Source of the DNA: Rhypophila decipiens
Taxonomy: Eukaryota > Ascomycota > Sordariomycetes > Sordariales > Naviculisporaceae
NCBI GenBank assembly: GCA_033297075.1
Contig: MU858241.1
Location: 1-64,000, forward strand
Direction: 5' to 3'
DNA length: 64,000 nucleotides
Within the stretch, counting starts at the first letter, position 1. The number at the start of each line of letters is the position of its first letter. Below, piece by piece: positions 1-11,462 of this stretch. The position numbers were made by a program, and so were the translations under genes. The notes under the pieces are model-generated. The model searched no databases. It was given only the letters and a program-made list of their open reading frames with translations, and had not been told where the DNA came from.

Positions 1-608
1 CATAGCTAAATAGCTGAGCACGCAGGGTTCTGGAACTTAACCCTGCGTGCAACAACATCGATTGTTACCCACACCTAACGTTGCGCCGTGATAGTGGTAG
101 AGAAAAAAAAGAGCCGAGCACTTTGAGTATAGGCTAAGCAGACTAAGAATAAGATCGAAGATTATAAGCATTCTTATTGAGACGAAAAATGGCGTTTTAA
201 ATGAATGTTAAACGCCTTTAATACTCTGTAGATATGTATTACGAGATTTACTTATATGTGTCAGAGGGATTAATAGAGCGCATAAAAGAGGAGTTAAAAA
301 GGTATATAAAGCTAAATTTAACGGCCTAAACCTATACCTTATAACGAATTTACTGAATTCCTAATACTCCTTTACATTGAAGTTCATTGTTTATTTTTTG
401 AACTAGTTTCCGGTTCACTCGGACCTACAGGCAATGAAAAAAAAAAAAAAAAAAGAATAAGCAGTTAGCAAAGAGAAGAGGTTCCGGTGTAAGAGAGTAA
501 TTATTTTTCTTGATAGCTTACATATCAAGCTTGCGAATCTTTTGAACCAAATACCCATGAACTATTAAAAGTCTTAACACTGACTCTATTGCGTAACTCG
601 GCATGCGC
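1..608. other. AT-rich gene-free stretch
   Basis: No gene is visible. The stretch is AT-rich and rich in TpA (for example 180-400) and carries an A18-type homopolymer near 435-452. This is what repeat-induced point mutation of an old repeat leaves in Pezizomycotina, but I cannot name a parent element. Confidence 0.4.
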
Positions 609-3173
609 TCAAACATCGCGCCGTCCGTCGTCCCAGCGGCGGATCTCGTTCCATGCACCGCTACCGTCTTCTCTCGGAGTTCCGTTCGCTTGTAAAGAGT
701 AAGAGGGTGAAGAAGGAGGAAGGCTGATCTCCGCTGGCAATCGTGTCCGTTGAGCCGTGGGAAACCCTGTTGTGCCTCGAGTGCCCATGTCCATATCTCG
801 CAGGTTTGTGGGGGTCGTGGACGCTGGTGGTACTCTTAGAGGCATTAAACGGCGTGGGTGTAATTGTCCCATCCTTTCCTTCCAAAGTCTAGTTGCCGAT
901 TTTCTAGCCGTGTAAGGAGAAGTCGTCACCGCTGTACCAGAATCCTCCCTCTTGGTTCTACGACCCGGATGATCGTGAGTTGTTGGTGGGAGAGCCGTAT
1001 CATAAACTTGGGCAAGCTCAAGGTCCCTGCTGGCGACATCCTTCCCAGGGCGGGCCAAGGAATGTTCATCTCCAACTTCAAGTCCTGACTGGCTGTCAAG
1101 CGTACTTGTGCGACGTGCTTTCTTGGAAGAACAAAAGATTTGCAGGCGCTCGACATTATCTTTCAGCCAATCAGTGACGGCGAGCGCCAAGAACCATACC
1201 ACTCGGCCAAACCGTTCCTAAAAAGGAGCTCAAATTACAGAAGTTACCAGATCCTTCTGCAATTCAATGGTTATATACCCATTCAGCACACCGCCGTTAC
1301 TCAATCTTTCATTGTCACTGGCCATCTCACTTGCTCATCAAAGCTATAGAGCATCCAGGACCCAACAGTAAGGATTGTAACGAAGATCGATACGGCAAGA
1401 TAGATCCAAAAGTAGCCACTCAGCACGGTGGTCGAGTCCGGGTTAGAAACATTGGCTGACGGCGAATCCTCGGAAGACTGGGGAGAGAAGTGAAGATAGA
1501 AATCCAGCCACCGGGCTTTCCAGTCAAAGATTGGCATTGCCATTATAGTCTTTTCCGGAGCGATGTTGGTGAGCCGAGCAGTCTATCATCGCATCTTAAA
1601 TGATGCTCGTTTGCAGTGATTGGTTAAAAGGCGGGCGAGGGGAACATACCACAACTGAAGTTCTTGGCAGATATATCATTGCAGCAAACGCGAGTGCTTT
1701 TCCAGCCTTTACCTCCCTGGCTGTGTAGTTGGCCATGTACTGGTTCGGTTTCAGTGTCAGAACAGAGAAAGTCATGAGGTAGCTTCTTAGCAATGATAGA
1801 TGCCGTGACTTACAAAATCTCGCATAAACGTCATTTGGTCCAATTGTGCCTGACAGATGCCGGCCATCCGTTCATATTGCACACACAGCTGTCTGAGTCG
1901 GCGTTTGAATCGTTCCGTGCCCGCGCAGTTGCTCTGATATGCAAAAGAGCTCAGATTCCCAGAAGTATTGGACGCTGATATCGGTCTCTGTTCTGCTTCT
2001 TCTGACTCGCTTATAACGTCCAGAATCCTTGTTATATGAGTTTTGGCGGCATTTACGTCCTCCTGAATGGCGGTATCATCTGCTCTGAGCTGGAAAGTAT
2101 CTTCATTGAGTTGCCATTGATTATACTTCTTGACGTTGTCGGGTCGTCGTCCATGGGGTCCCCACCAACCACCAAACTTCAGAGTGATCCCAGTAGACGC
2201 CTCTTTGACATCAAGGACCCTTTTCTCTAAATGATCGCTCAGAAGCTCGGCGAATATCCCAATTGATAACAAGCGATGGCCCATAACATCCGGGGAGCGC
2301 GTAAGGAGCTCGAATACACGATCCATCTGATCGTCGTCACATCCATAGAAAACTGCAGTCGTGAATCTGGCCTGCACAAAATGGGTGGATGAGACGGCGA
2401 CATTGCCGTTTCGTCCTGGAGAGTTTCTGGGGAGATATATCTCAACCTCTGCATCACCAATTTCAGTGGAAAGTATGCCGAGTATGAGAACAACGAAGCG
2501 TCATAGAGTGCAATCGGGACCGACTTGTGGACGAAGAGGTTGTGTGAAATCTTAGACCATTCCTGTCCCGAGAACGGAAGCGCGCTCAAATCTACTTGAA
2601 CTTCATCCCCGGAATCCCCGAATGTGATCGGTTCAGATTCGCCAAGTAGCCTGTTCCCAAGTTGACCCGTCAGAGAGAAAGTCGCTGCGGAAGAGAGAAC
2701 GGAGTTAACTGGCAATATCTCATAACCACCTTCCGAGTCCACTTTGTGGTTATTTGGAAGATTTTGAAGCTTTGTGAATCGTGCGCCCTGCAATTGGGTG
2801 AACTCATGGTCAGTTCTGGCTCCTTGGCTCAACAGGGCATCGGTATACACTCTCGGCGTCAGAGTTGAAACTAACCTCTGTCCATTTCCTCCAATTCTCA
2901 GGACTGCTCAATACAATCTCACTGACTGTTTCTCCCTGTGTTAGAAAAGTAAGTATAATGGAAGCATAATACTTGATACTTTCGATATCATAGGGTCAAT
3001 GAGAAAGTAAAGTCACGATGACCTTGCAGGTTTCATACATTGAACTGTAGAACTCGACATGGGTTCAAGCAAGGCCAGTTATAGGTGAAGTCGGCATAGC
3101 CTGTACTGTTCCTCGTGGATTCCACATCCTCCACTCTCAAAACCGGGTCGCCAGGATCTTCGGGCCAATCCAT
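609..3173 (-). CDS. CorA-like membrane protein, fungal family (multi-exon)
   Basis: This is an uncharacterised fungal protein with a CorA-like C-terminal architecture: a long helical region followed by two membrane helices. Seven exons can be read: 3173-3039, 2935-2876, 2787 to about 2500, about 2480-1814, 1739-1650, 1582-1331 and 1217-609. All joins except the third are in phase with good GT-AG sites. The start is the ATG at 3173 (MDWPEDPGDP). The helix QLDQMTFMRDF runs into the first hydrophobic segment, AFAAMIYLPRTSVV, where CorA proteins have membrane helix 1 and the GMN loop; no GMN is visible here. The second hydrophobic segment lies around FWIYLAVSIFVTILTVGSW. The tail after the membrane is basic and low in complexity. 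Between exons 3 and 4 (about 2480-2520) the reading frame changes with no convincing intron, so this is either a weak intron or a frameshift. Ion transport is inferred only from architecture. Confidence 0.55.
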
Positions 3174-4462
3174 GAGGAACAGTCAAGAGTAAACTGAAGG
3201 GATAGAAGAAAGTTGAGAGGTATGATAATACAAGATATCACTAGGTGTTAGAGACCTTAAAAACGTGCCATCATAATGAACTTTTCTCAGTCTTATATAT
3301 GACCAGTTCCCAGCCATCCTATGTTTACTGGGCGATGGGGATGAAACACAGCCAGCGGTTAGCGGGCAAAGACCCAATGGGAACCTCTCTCTCATCAATG
3401 TAACCTGCGGGTCGCTTGACATTGTTACCTACACTTCGGGACTAACCAACGAAAAGTCAGGGTTGGCGCTGTTGGCTGCACGATTTCCCGCCTCATGCTG
3501 GCTGCAGGGAGGCAGTGTGCAGTTTGGGAAAGGCATCCGGCTAAAATAGCCAGGGATCGGGGTGCTATCCGACACGTAATACAGGTCGTCTCGGCCCGAA
3601 CCTTTCCTAAGTATTTATTCGCGGATAGGATGCCCACTTAAATATAGACGAAACCACCATATAATCTTGTACTCTGGCTATTTATATCAGTCGTTATAGG
3701 TGTTCGGATAGGTAATTTTAAATATGCTATAATGAAAAAAAAAGACTTATAGACGGGCTCTGAAGACTTTAGTTAGTATAAGTTGTAGATTTAAAAATCA
3801 CTTTGGGTCTATTCTGTGACTTTTTATATCAAAGACATATAGGGAACGTGTTGAGACTCTTAGTAATGAAATTAGCCTCCTAGAGGTATAGTGTCCTTAT
3901 CTAACACTAACCTTTATAACTATTACTAAGTATTAAGCCGATCTGGGTCTATCTGAACGGTGATTTGATGCGAGACACTGGGTTTTGTATACATTAGCCC
4001 CCGACTAACGCATATCATTAGAATGTAGTATAAGCAAGTTTTAATCTTTCTTGCTTATAAAGAGGAGCAGCGAGAGCGCCTCCCCACGCTCTTGCCAGCC
4101 TACCCTATCCCTCATAGCCCGAGATATGACCAAATCGCAAAGAAGATTGCCGGTCCCAGCAGATAGACTACTAAGTAATGAGTTACGGCCGGACAAAACC
4201 AAATCCCTGGTCTAAGCAGTCCTTAAACTACAGGTAGAGGGGCCACAAATAAGGTCCTAGGTGTTACAACCTGACACCTGGGTAGGTACAGACTGCAAGG
4301 CCGGACGCCTAACGGGGTTTGACAGTTGGAAAGGAGGTTGTACGCGGTAAGTTGTAAGTACTGTCACTGATCAGGTTGCTCTAACTAAGAGCTTGTAAGC
4401 TTGAACAAGATAGTAGACAATGAACTTTATTGCTTGCGTGAGGAGTCCAAGAACCCTCGGAC

Positions 4463-4483
4463 GGAAGGTGCGCAGCACCTTCC
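4463..4483. repeat. perfect inverted repeat (9-bp arms)
   Basis: GGAAGGTGC and GCACCTTCC are separated by a 3-nt loop. It lies just upstream of the GGACCC/GGGTCC array and a second hairpin, so it probably belongs to one structured element. The function is unknown. Confidence 0.7.
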
Positions 4484-4531
4484 TACTATATAGGAGACTG
4501 TGAGGCTGTAATGACTGTGTACCTATGTACT

Positions 4532-4625
4532 GGACCCGTGGACCCGTCGTTACTTCCCTGGGTCCCCGGGTCCATGGACCCGTTTAATTCGGGACCCATT
4601 CCCGGGTCCTCCTTCCCCTGGGTCC
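4532..4625. repeat. GGACCC/GGGTCC array with regular spacing
   Basis: Eight copies of one hexamer occur within 94 bp. GGACCC starts at 4532, 4540, 4576 and 4592, and its complement GGGTCC starts at 4560, 4568, 4604 and 4620. Each forward copy has an inverted partner exactly 28 bp downstream, so the segment can fold into two stacked hairpin sets. It could be part of a transposon terminal region or a protein-binding array. No family is recognised. Confidence 0.7.
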
Positions 4626-4699
4626 GCGGTGACTGGCCGACCCTTCCCTGCCTTATTGGCTGCCACAGGTGGGGCATTTCGCCGCCTGAGGCACTCATG

Positions 4700-4718
4700 C
4701 CTGACGCACGGCGTCAGG
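4700..4718. repeat. perfect inverted repeat (8-bp arms)
   Basis: CCTGACGC and GCGTCAGG flank a 3-nt loop. It lies 75 bp past the hexamer array and is likely part of the same structured stretch. Confidence 0.6.
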
Positions 4719-5600
4719 TCATGACACTAGGCCTTTTACACCTCTTTATGTGTATTTTTAATCCCACTTACGCATCTAAGAAACCATTTCTATACATGTA
4801 GGTAGATAAATCAAGGTGAATCTATTCCAATCCACACCCGTTTTTCGACCCAGTAAGGTGTCGGTGCTGATTCCTGAAGTTGCACACCCGATTTTCCGGT
4901 CCAGTTACCCACGTGCCACTTTCTAGGAGTCTCACTATTCAATACGGATGCAGCTGTCAAGAAAATGATGACAAATCGGAGGCTGAGCAATGTCATGTTT
5001 GCCCAAACATCATTTGACAAAGGAATGGGATCACAACACATCACCTGACCCACCTGATATGGTGGTCATCTGAACATGAGCTTTGAACGGTCAAAATGCA
5101 AATCAGGGAAAGCAGTGTGCTGGTTTCCACAAACGCACTGCTGCCTTTGCACGTTTAGCAACCGATCGAGTTCTCTAGGTGACATTCCGACACAAAATCA
5201 ACGATCGCCGAGTCGCGCACCCGCCACTTATCAATATTATTCATCACAGCAGCATAGCATCGACCAGCCGGCAGGGCGATACCATCAAGATGTAAGTGGC
5301 CGAATGTCGCAGCAGTGCCGTGGACAAGAGGCAGCCACACCAGAGTGGCCAGATCCCGACCCGACGTGCTGCGCCTCCTTTCCTGCCCTTTCCCCTATGT
5401 TTTGCCGGTCATTTCCCAAACAACCAGCCATTACGTCTCTAATCACATCCATCAGCCATCTACCTACATCATTACAAGAAGCGGCCGCTTATTACTCTTG
5501 CTTTAGGTTATTTAATTGCTGTACTGCTGGGTGGTTTTGTCTACGACCGGCTCCGGCTCCGAACGACGCCCCACCGAACGAAGCGCCGCCTCCAAACGAG

Positions 5601-6306
5601 ATGTCGCCAACCACAGTCACCAAGGCCCGGACACCAAAGCCGGACAGCTACTGGGCCGAGATCCAACCCTTCCAAGTTCTCAGTGTCCAGGCGGGACAAC
5701 TCGGCAAGGAGCTCGATGAGATATTTGGCAAGGGGAATTATGAAATAAAGGTAAATACTCTACGGCCCTGCTTTAAACCTGAACAGAGGATGAGTTCCCA
5801 AATGAGTTGCAAGATAAGCCGACTTCTCTCCAATGAACAGAAACGGGATACCGCGACATGGATATTGAAATCGCAAAAAGCGCTGACGCCGGTACGAAAT
5901 TCCCTCACACCAGACACCCTGAATTGTCCGACTAGATGCTTGTTTCAACCTAAAGTACTGACCCGTGTGCTTTCTCCCGCGCAAACAGGAGCAAGAAGCA
6001 AAGTTTCTCACGCGTCCTATGATACAAGACACCTATCGGAATCGCGGAATCCTTCTCCAACCTGGAAGGGGAGGGATTGGAGACGTACAGACGTCAACTC
6101 CGGTCCCGGTGGCAGGAGCGGGAGGAGATATTACAAGAGAAGGAGCTGTGCCGGTCCCCGGCTCGACTGGATACCCCAACAATGGAGACGATGTCGACAT
6201 GGAAGACGTTCGAAGCACAAGCCCTGAACCTGCAAAGGGCGACAACAGCGGTGTGTCCCCCCCGCAGACCGAGGCCGGCCCAATCGCGATCAGATACTCC
6301 GAGTAG
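5601..6306 (+). CDS. small hypothetical protein, paralogue A of a local pair
   Basis: I do not recognise the family. Three exons, 5601-5750, 5841-5891 and 5989-6306, join in phase 0 to give about 172 residues. The start is the ATG of MSPTTVTK. The model is supported by the gene at 7346-7973, which has the same plan: a middle exon of exactly 17 codons, both introns in phase 0, and matching residues. Shared features are an aromatic stretch (SYWAEIQPFQ here, SWEMAIDFQ there), an exon-1 end of FGKGNYEIK against LGRGNFMMT, a charged middle exon, and an exon-3 start with EQEAK against EELEAK. The C-terminus is low in complexity (Gly, Pro, Thr). A second open frame overlaps exon 3 at 6077-6511 and is helix-like, so an alternative 3' splice site cannot be excluded. 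There is no signal peptide or membrane helix. Confidence 0.45.
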
Positions 6307-7345
6307 GCGCACATTTTTGACGGATAGAGCCAAGCTATGGGTCGGTAGTCTGTTTTGGTGGAACAAACGCAGCAACAATTCCAGCTTTAACGCCAATAGC
6401 AATCTAGGTGATAGTTTCGATGACGGTTTGAGCGTACAACACCACACATCTCAGACCTCAAGGATCACTAGAGGAAACACACCCACGGCGAAGGGGGAAT
6501 TCGTGGTTTAAAGGGATACCACGACAAAGCTGGGGCTTTAAACAGCTGATTGGAATCAGGATTGGACCGGGGCAACTCCATCAAGCTACAGTCCTCTTAA
6601 TAGTTGCTTTCAAGTAGCATTCTACTTTGGAATTTATGCTGCCATATCACTTTTGCTCGGTTTAAAGTGCTCATGATTTTGGCACTCGAAATATGAAAAC
6701 ATTCCGTTCAGCGACGTGCTTATGGATTTCGCTGTTAGGCGTCAACTCCGTTCGGAAGAGCAGAAAGGTGTTTATTCTAAAGATTCTCGACGGCATCTTG
6801 TTCCTCATCCACTTCGTCGGCGCCGCCATTGGCTGTCTCGGCTGCGTCGATGCGATAAAGGTGCGTCTGTCTATGGCCATGGATACAGTCAATGTCGGTT
6901 CTCCCGGTCTCGGGGTCTACTCTTTGGTGGAGAACAGATGGGGTGTGAAATGAACAACATGGGCCTATAGACGACGAATGACAGGCATATATAATATCGC
7001 TAATATGCGTGGGGAAGGACGAAGGCACACCCTTCGAGATCCAGAGGCATATAATTCCTTTTCACAAGGGCTCTACTGGGCTTGAAATATGTAGTTCCGT
7101 CGGTTTCACGAGTAAGGTTCTGTTAGGCTGAGGAGGGGATCGAAGACCATGACCATTTTCATCCGTACCTTCCCCGTCGCTGGTCTCGCAATAAACCTTT
7201 TTCTCATTCCGTCATAGACCAGACCTACCACCTGCCATGGTAGGTGCGACCGCTTGCTTTTGGCAAGCACCAAGACCAGCGACTGGAAATTCTACGACTC
7301 GACATCACATCGCACTCAAGGGACGCGGCACACAATAAAAGCACC

Positions 7346-7973
7346 ATGTCCGACACGAAAGATCGCCAAGAAAGGTCCTGGGAGATGGCCATTGACTTCC
7401 AGTCCGACAAGCCACCATCAGATCTGATTGTGTTCTTCGGCGAAACGCTCGGTCGGGGCAACTTCATGATGACGGTATGTTTCCGGAAATGTCCCCTACA
7501 ATGATGGATCAATTGACAGCCGTGCGGGATGAGCTAACCAAACACCTTACATGTCCAACAGCGAGTCGACGAAGCAAATTACCACCTTCGCACGGAACGC
7601 AATACTTCACGGGTATGTCCTGCCACATCCCAAGCCTCTCAATACCCGAGCACGCTTTAAAGTAACTGACCTGGCGCTATGAGCGGTCAATCAGGAGGAA
7701 CTCGAAGCCAAACTCCAAGGGTGGACGAGACCGACTCGCTTCAAGCAATTCGACTGGTCGACGCCCGGTACTGCCAACTCCGGCCCTTCATCAAAACCTG
7801 GGGACAAGGACAAATCGCCAGACCACAAAAAGCAATTAGTCAGCTTGGATCTCTTGTCGCCGTTGCGCCGTTTTGCCGGTGGAGGAGCACCGCCGAAGGA
7901 TGACAGCGACGATGAGACGACCAGAGCCGTTGCTGGATGCTCCCAGAGCATTCGAGCCACTTCACAACGCTGA
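7346..7973 (+). CDS. small hypothetical protein, paralogue B of a local pair
   Basis: I do not recognise the family. The exons 7346-7474 (43 codons), 7562-7612 (17 codons) and 7695-7973 (92 codons plus TGA) all join in phase 0 with consensus GTATGT donors and CAG acceptors, giving 152 residues. The start MSDTKDRQ is the first in-frame ATG of the open segment. The N-terminal half is mixed and charged, and the C-terminal half is polar, ending with an acidic DDSDDE stretch. It resembles the gene at 5601-6306 in exon lengths, phases and scattered residues. There is no signal peptide or membrane segment, so it is probably intracellular. Confidence 0.6.
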
Positions 7974-8750
7974 CGGGCGGGAGGGGCGCCGTCACCTGCG
8001 TTCTAGAATTTGGGACCTCGGCCTTCACCTCCTTGCTCGTGACTTCTTCAGAATAAGGTTGATTGGGTCTCAACAGATGAACCGACGTTCACATGCTGCC
8101 GTCCATGGGTTTTCTAATCAGCTTGAGCTGTTAAGTGGACCGAAAATTGGGGTATGAAATTTTAGACCCATCCTGTCAGAAGAACCAGTACAGGCCGCCG
8201 TATGAAACACCATTATACACCATTTTTTCTACCCAGTTGGCCGTCTATTCTATTCCACAGTTTTCATTCAATCATCAATAACTGCAAAGCATCTATTCCA
8301 TTGCTTCTTGTTTCCTTTGAACAGCGAGTCTTTTCACACGGCTTGTTGGACATTGCTTCTCGTTGGGGTGTGAATTTGACTTTAAAGAGGCTTTCGGGCG
8401 GCCACGTTGAAGTTAAAGTTTGCCGGGTTTTTTCTTTCCTTTCTCCTTTTTATGCTTTGTGGTGGCATTCGTGTCCGACGCCACTGTTGTTTTAGCTTTT
8501 TCCATTTTCGCCATTCCTCACAGCACGCACATTTTCAGCCAATATTCAAATGCCAAAAACCACCCCCACAACGTTGACTTTTTTCTCCCTCGTTCTTGCT
8601 TTGCCAACGGCCTGTCACATATCGTCGCCCAAACCGGTACCAAGTAAAGAGCACCTCAGACGTCCTCGAGGTACTCCTTGACTTGGCTCAGAACGATAAT
8701 CTGATTACGGAGAAGGGGCAAAAAGACCGCTCAAACGCACACTTTCAACA

Positions 8751-9944
8751 ATGAAGCAGTCCGAGCCCGTTAAGGGGACATTGGAGGATTTCAGCAAGTA
8801 AGTCATGCCAGAATGGGCCCAAGGCCAGGTTACAGTCACTGATTTCAACCCTTGAATCCTTATCTAGTATGCATTACTGACCTTTTATATCCATGTAGTG
8901 AGTTCAAGTCTGGTCAATTTTCCGACTGCAAGGTCAAATGTGGAGATCGCGTCTGGAACCTGCACAAGTTCGTCCTGTGTTCGAGGTCCAGCTTCTTCAA
9001 AGCGGCCTTTACCGGAGGTCTACAGGTGGGTCGATTTTTTTGTCTTTATTCCGTGGTTCTAATTTGAGCTTTTGCTAATTACGTGCGGTCCGGCTTGAAA
9101 TCGGAAGGAGTGCCACACCTCGGAGACCACCCTGCAAGAACAAGACCCGGATCGGGTACATGTAATGCTGGAATACATATACTCGGGAACTTGTAAGGGC
9201 CACCAGACAAGATTCTGTTGATTGTCGAGTTTCGGGGCTATCCATAGTCGAGAACCGAGTCCAGGCTCTGTGCTGACGCGTTTCTCAGTCTCGCACACCA
9301 ACGATGTCGAGGAAGTTGGATCTGCCGACCCGGAAGCCTTCACTGCATACGTGGAGGCCATCGAGACATACACACAGCTCTACATTCTCGCCGACTATCT
9401 TGGGCTGGTCAACGGCTGCCAAGAGTTCTACAATCGACTTGAAACCCTTTTGGCCGGAGGAGCATTCCTGACAGCCAAGAGCTTCGAAATCTTTCTTACC
9501 GAGGACGCCATCGCTAGACTTGTATTCTGTGCCAGCCTCTTGCCGCCTGCCGACGATATAACCAACAATGACGCTGGCAACTCAGTCTCGCCAGGTAGCG
9601 TTCATCGTGCACTGAGGGACTTCTTGCACAGAATTATCGATGTCTTCAGGCTCCAAGAAAAACCCAAGCAGCTCCGCCCACTTTTGCAAGCAGTCGCCTC
9701 TTCACACCCCGATCTTCTTGTGGATTTGCTACTCCACCAGACAAGTGAAACCAAGGTATCGCAAAACGATCCAAATAGCAAACCGGCGCCCAGTAAAGGA
9801 TACTACCAGAACGACGACCGGTGCAGCGGGCCTGGGACCGTTTCTCATCCTCCCAGGAGCCTACCTCCTTGCCATTCTTTTGGGGGGGCAAGCCTTTACT
9901 CCGGCCTAGGCTCAGCCGGCGGTGGAATTCCGCCCTTATGGTAG
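8751..9944 (+). CDS. BTB/POZ domain protein
   Basis: BTB/POZ proteins are dimerising adaptors, many of them for cullin-3 ubiquitin ligases. Four exons, 8751-8797, 8899-9025, 9108-9192 and 9289-9944, join in frame to give about 304 residues. The start MKQSEPVKGTLEDF precedes the canonical BTB opening: SGQFSDCKVKCGDRVW, then HKFVLCSRSSFFKAAF, then HVMLEYIYSGTF, and then an acidic loop and YILADYLGLVNGC. These are the conserved BTB helices in order over roughly residues 16-135. The C-terminal 150 residues are helical and match no Kelch, MATH or zinc-finger partner domain. The extreme C-terminus is rich in Gly, Pro and Ser. This type of stand-alone BTB protein is greatly expanded in filamentous ascomycetes, and its target cannot be inferred. 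Confidence 0.85.
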
Positions 9945-10527
9945 CATAATGCGAGCACTGGCCCTCCGGGACCAGACACGCCCTGAGGCTTTTGGAGGGC
10001 GCAGCTTCGCGGCCCCACCTACTAGACGCTTCGAGGCCAGGCTTCGTATAGGTTGGGGCACGAGCTCGGGGACACAATGAACATGGATTTTATCGTGGCG
10101 TGGAGGAGCGAGCAGCAGGAGAAGAATGAGAGTGATTGATTATATGGCGATATGGAACGGTAGTGATTTCGATCTTCCTCATCCTATCTCAAAACATAAC
10201 TTTTTGAGAAAATCGCACTCATACTATAAATAATAATATTCCTTCAATATTCGTATTCTTAAGTACTGTAACTTGATCCTTGTTTGTTGAAAGGTAAACA
10301 CCGTATCTGTGTGAGCCGCATAGTTTTGGAGGAGAGTTCCTTGCTTGATTGAGATACCGAACAGATGTGGGAAACTCTGAGTCTTTATTTACATGAGTGA
10401 CCTGACCAATGCAGCTAGATGCTCATTCCAGGTCCCACATTCCAACATTGTTATGGTCCGTTCCATGTTTATCACCTCCGTACATCTCTCAGCTTTCCAG
10501 CCAGACTTGCCTGGAGCCCGGGTCTGT
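9945..10527. other. intergenic, nothing recognised
   Basis: This gap lies between the convergent BTB gene and the dehydrogenase gene. It contains the AT-rich stretch 10190-10270, likely 3' untranslated and polyadenylation sequence, and no gene. Confidence 0.5.
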
Positions 10528-11462
10528 TTAAAATGGGATCTTGGTTCCGTCCCATTTGAGGAAAGCACCATGGTCCTCGGGCGTGAGCGCTGTGAAGAGC
10601 TTCATCATCCCCGCGATGCACGTATCCATGTCGTCCTCACCATCCCAGCCCGTCAGACGGGTGGAAAGGAAGCCTGGCTCGATGCACACCATGGTGACCT
10701 TGCGGCCCTCCATTTCCCATTCCCGTGCCATTGTCACGGCGCCCTGGTTCGGAGCGGCCTTGGCGACCCGGTAGGCCATGCATGTGCCAAACGAGTTTGC
10801 TATTCGAAAGGGGGGCGGACGCATGTCAGCAACCGGGAAATCCAGGACAAACAAACTTCCAAAAGGCGAGTAGATGCGGAGAGAAACAACGAACTTGAAA
10901 TGGAGCCAAAGGACGATGAAACATTCACGATCTTGGCATCGGATGCTTTTTCCAACTTTGGCAAGAAGTGTTTGATGGTGAGAAGCGGTCCGACGGCCAT
11001 TACGCGGAACTTCTCGACCATCATGTCGGCGCTCTGCTCCTGCCACGGCTTTGGATCTGGCGACAGACCGCCCAGATTGATGAGCATATCGAGATGTTTG
11101 TCCCCCCAGGCGGCAGCAGCCCGTTCGATCGTTGCTTCGTCGAGGTAGTCGATCTCGAGGATTTTGGCTCCTGTTTTCTCCAGCTCGGGGGCAGTCAGCT
11201 ACAGGCAATCGAAGCATTGTTCCTCCGGGAGGGGGGTCCGTACATCGCCTACGGATGGATCCTTGTCGGCTCGCGTTTGCGGGCGCACAGTGCCAGTGAC
11301 ATCCCACGATTCGCCAACGAAGGCCTTGACGAGATTGTAGCCAATTCCACGGTTTGCGCCTATTTCGCGAAATGATACTGTTAGCATACCTTATACATTG
11401 GGCTTCTAGATTTGTGCTGCGGATGAGCACTCACCGACAATCAGCACACTTTTAGCTGCCAT
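10528..11462 (-). CDS. short-chain dehydrogenase/reductase (SDR)
   Basis: This is a classical SDR, an NAD(P)-dependent oxidoreductase acting on alcohol or carbonyl groups in the cytosol. The exons 11462-11435, 11359-11244, 11198-10895 and 10799-10528 join in frame to give 239 residues. The start is the ATG of MAAKSVLIVG. The dinucleotide-binding motif GANRGIG is at residues 10-16, the NNAG position reads INLGG, the catalytic-serine strand reads IVNVSSSFGSI, and the YxxxK motif is Y159-R-V-A-K163. The strand KVTMVCIEPGFLSTRL is the usual post-catalytic PG motif. NNAG is altered to NLGG, which is often tolerated. The substrate is unknown. The resemblance is to the small fungal C-factor-like SDRs. 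Confidence 0.9.

Larger units (their letters stand above)
3174..5600. other. long intergenic region with possible transposon remnant
   Basis: No complete gene is visible. 3640-4060 is AT-rich and mutated-looking. 4060-4215 holds a short open plus-strand stretch of unknown identity, followed by TGTTACAACC at 4262, which could be the edge of an old long terminal repeat. The GGACCC array and two perfect hairpins downstream are listed separately. Short open frames at 4811-5053 and 5076-5600 have no recognisable protein features. Confidence 0.3.

Noticed and set aside
5076..5600. Upstream extension of the frame leading into the gene at 5601
   Set aside because: The frame is open to 5076, but the residues before MSPTTVTK are Ser/Cys-rich without a plausible start, whereas the paralogue at 7346 begins at the same relative position.
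6693..6953. 86-codon plus-strand frame with a hydrophobic stretch
   Set aside because: The hydrophobic segment (GILFLIHFVGAAIGCLGC) could be a membrane helix, but there is no clear start context, intron or family support, so I left it out of the gene list.
10393..11148. 251-codon plus-strand open frame over the dehydrogenase gene
   Set aside because: It lies antisense to a clear SDR gene with all family motifs, has no protein features of its own, and so is a coding shadow.
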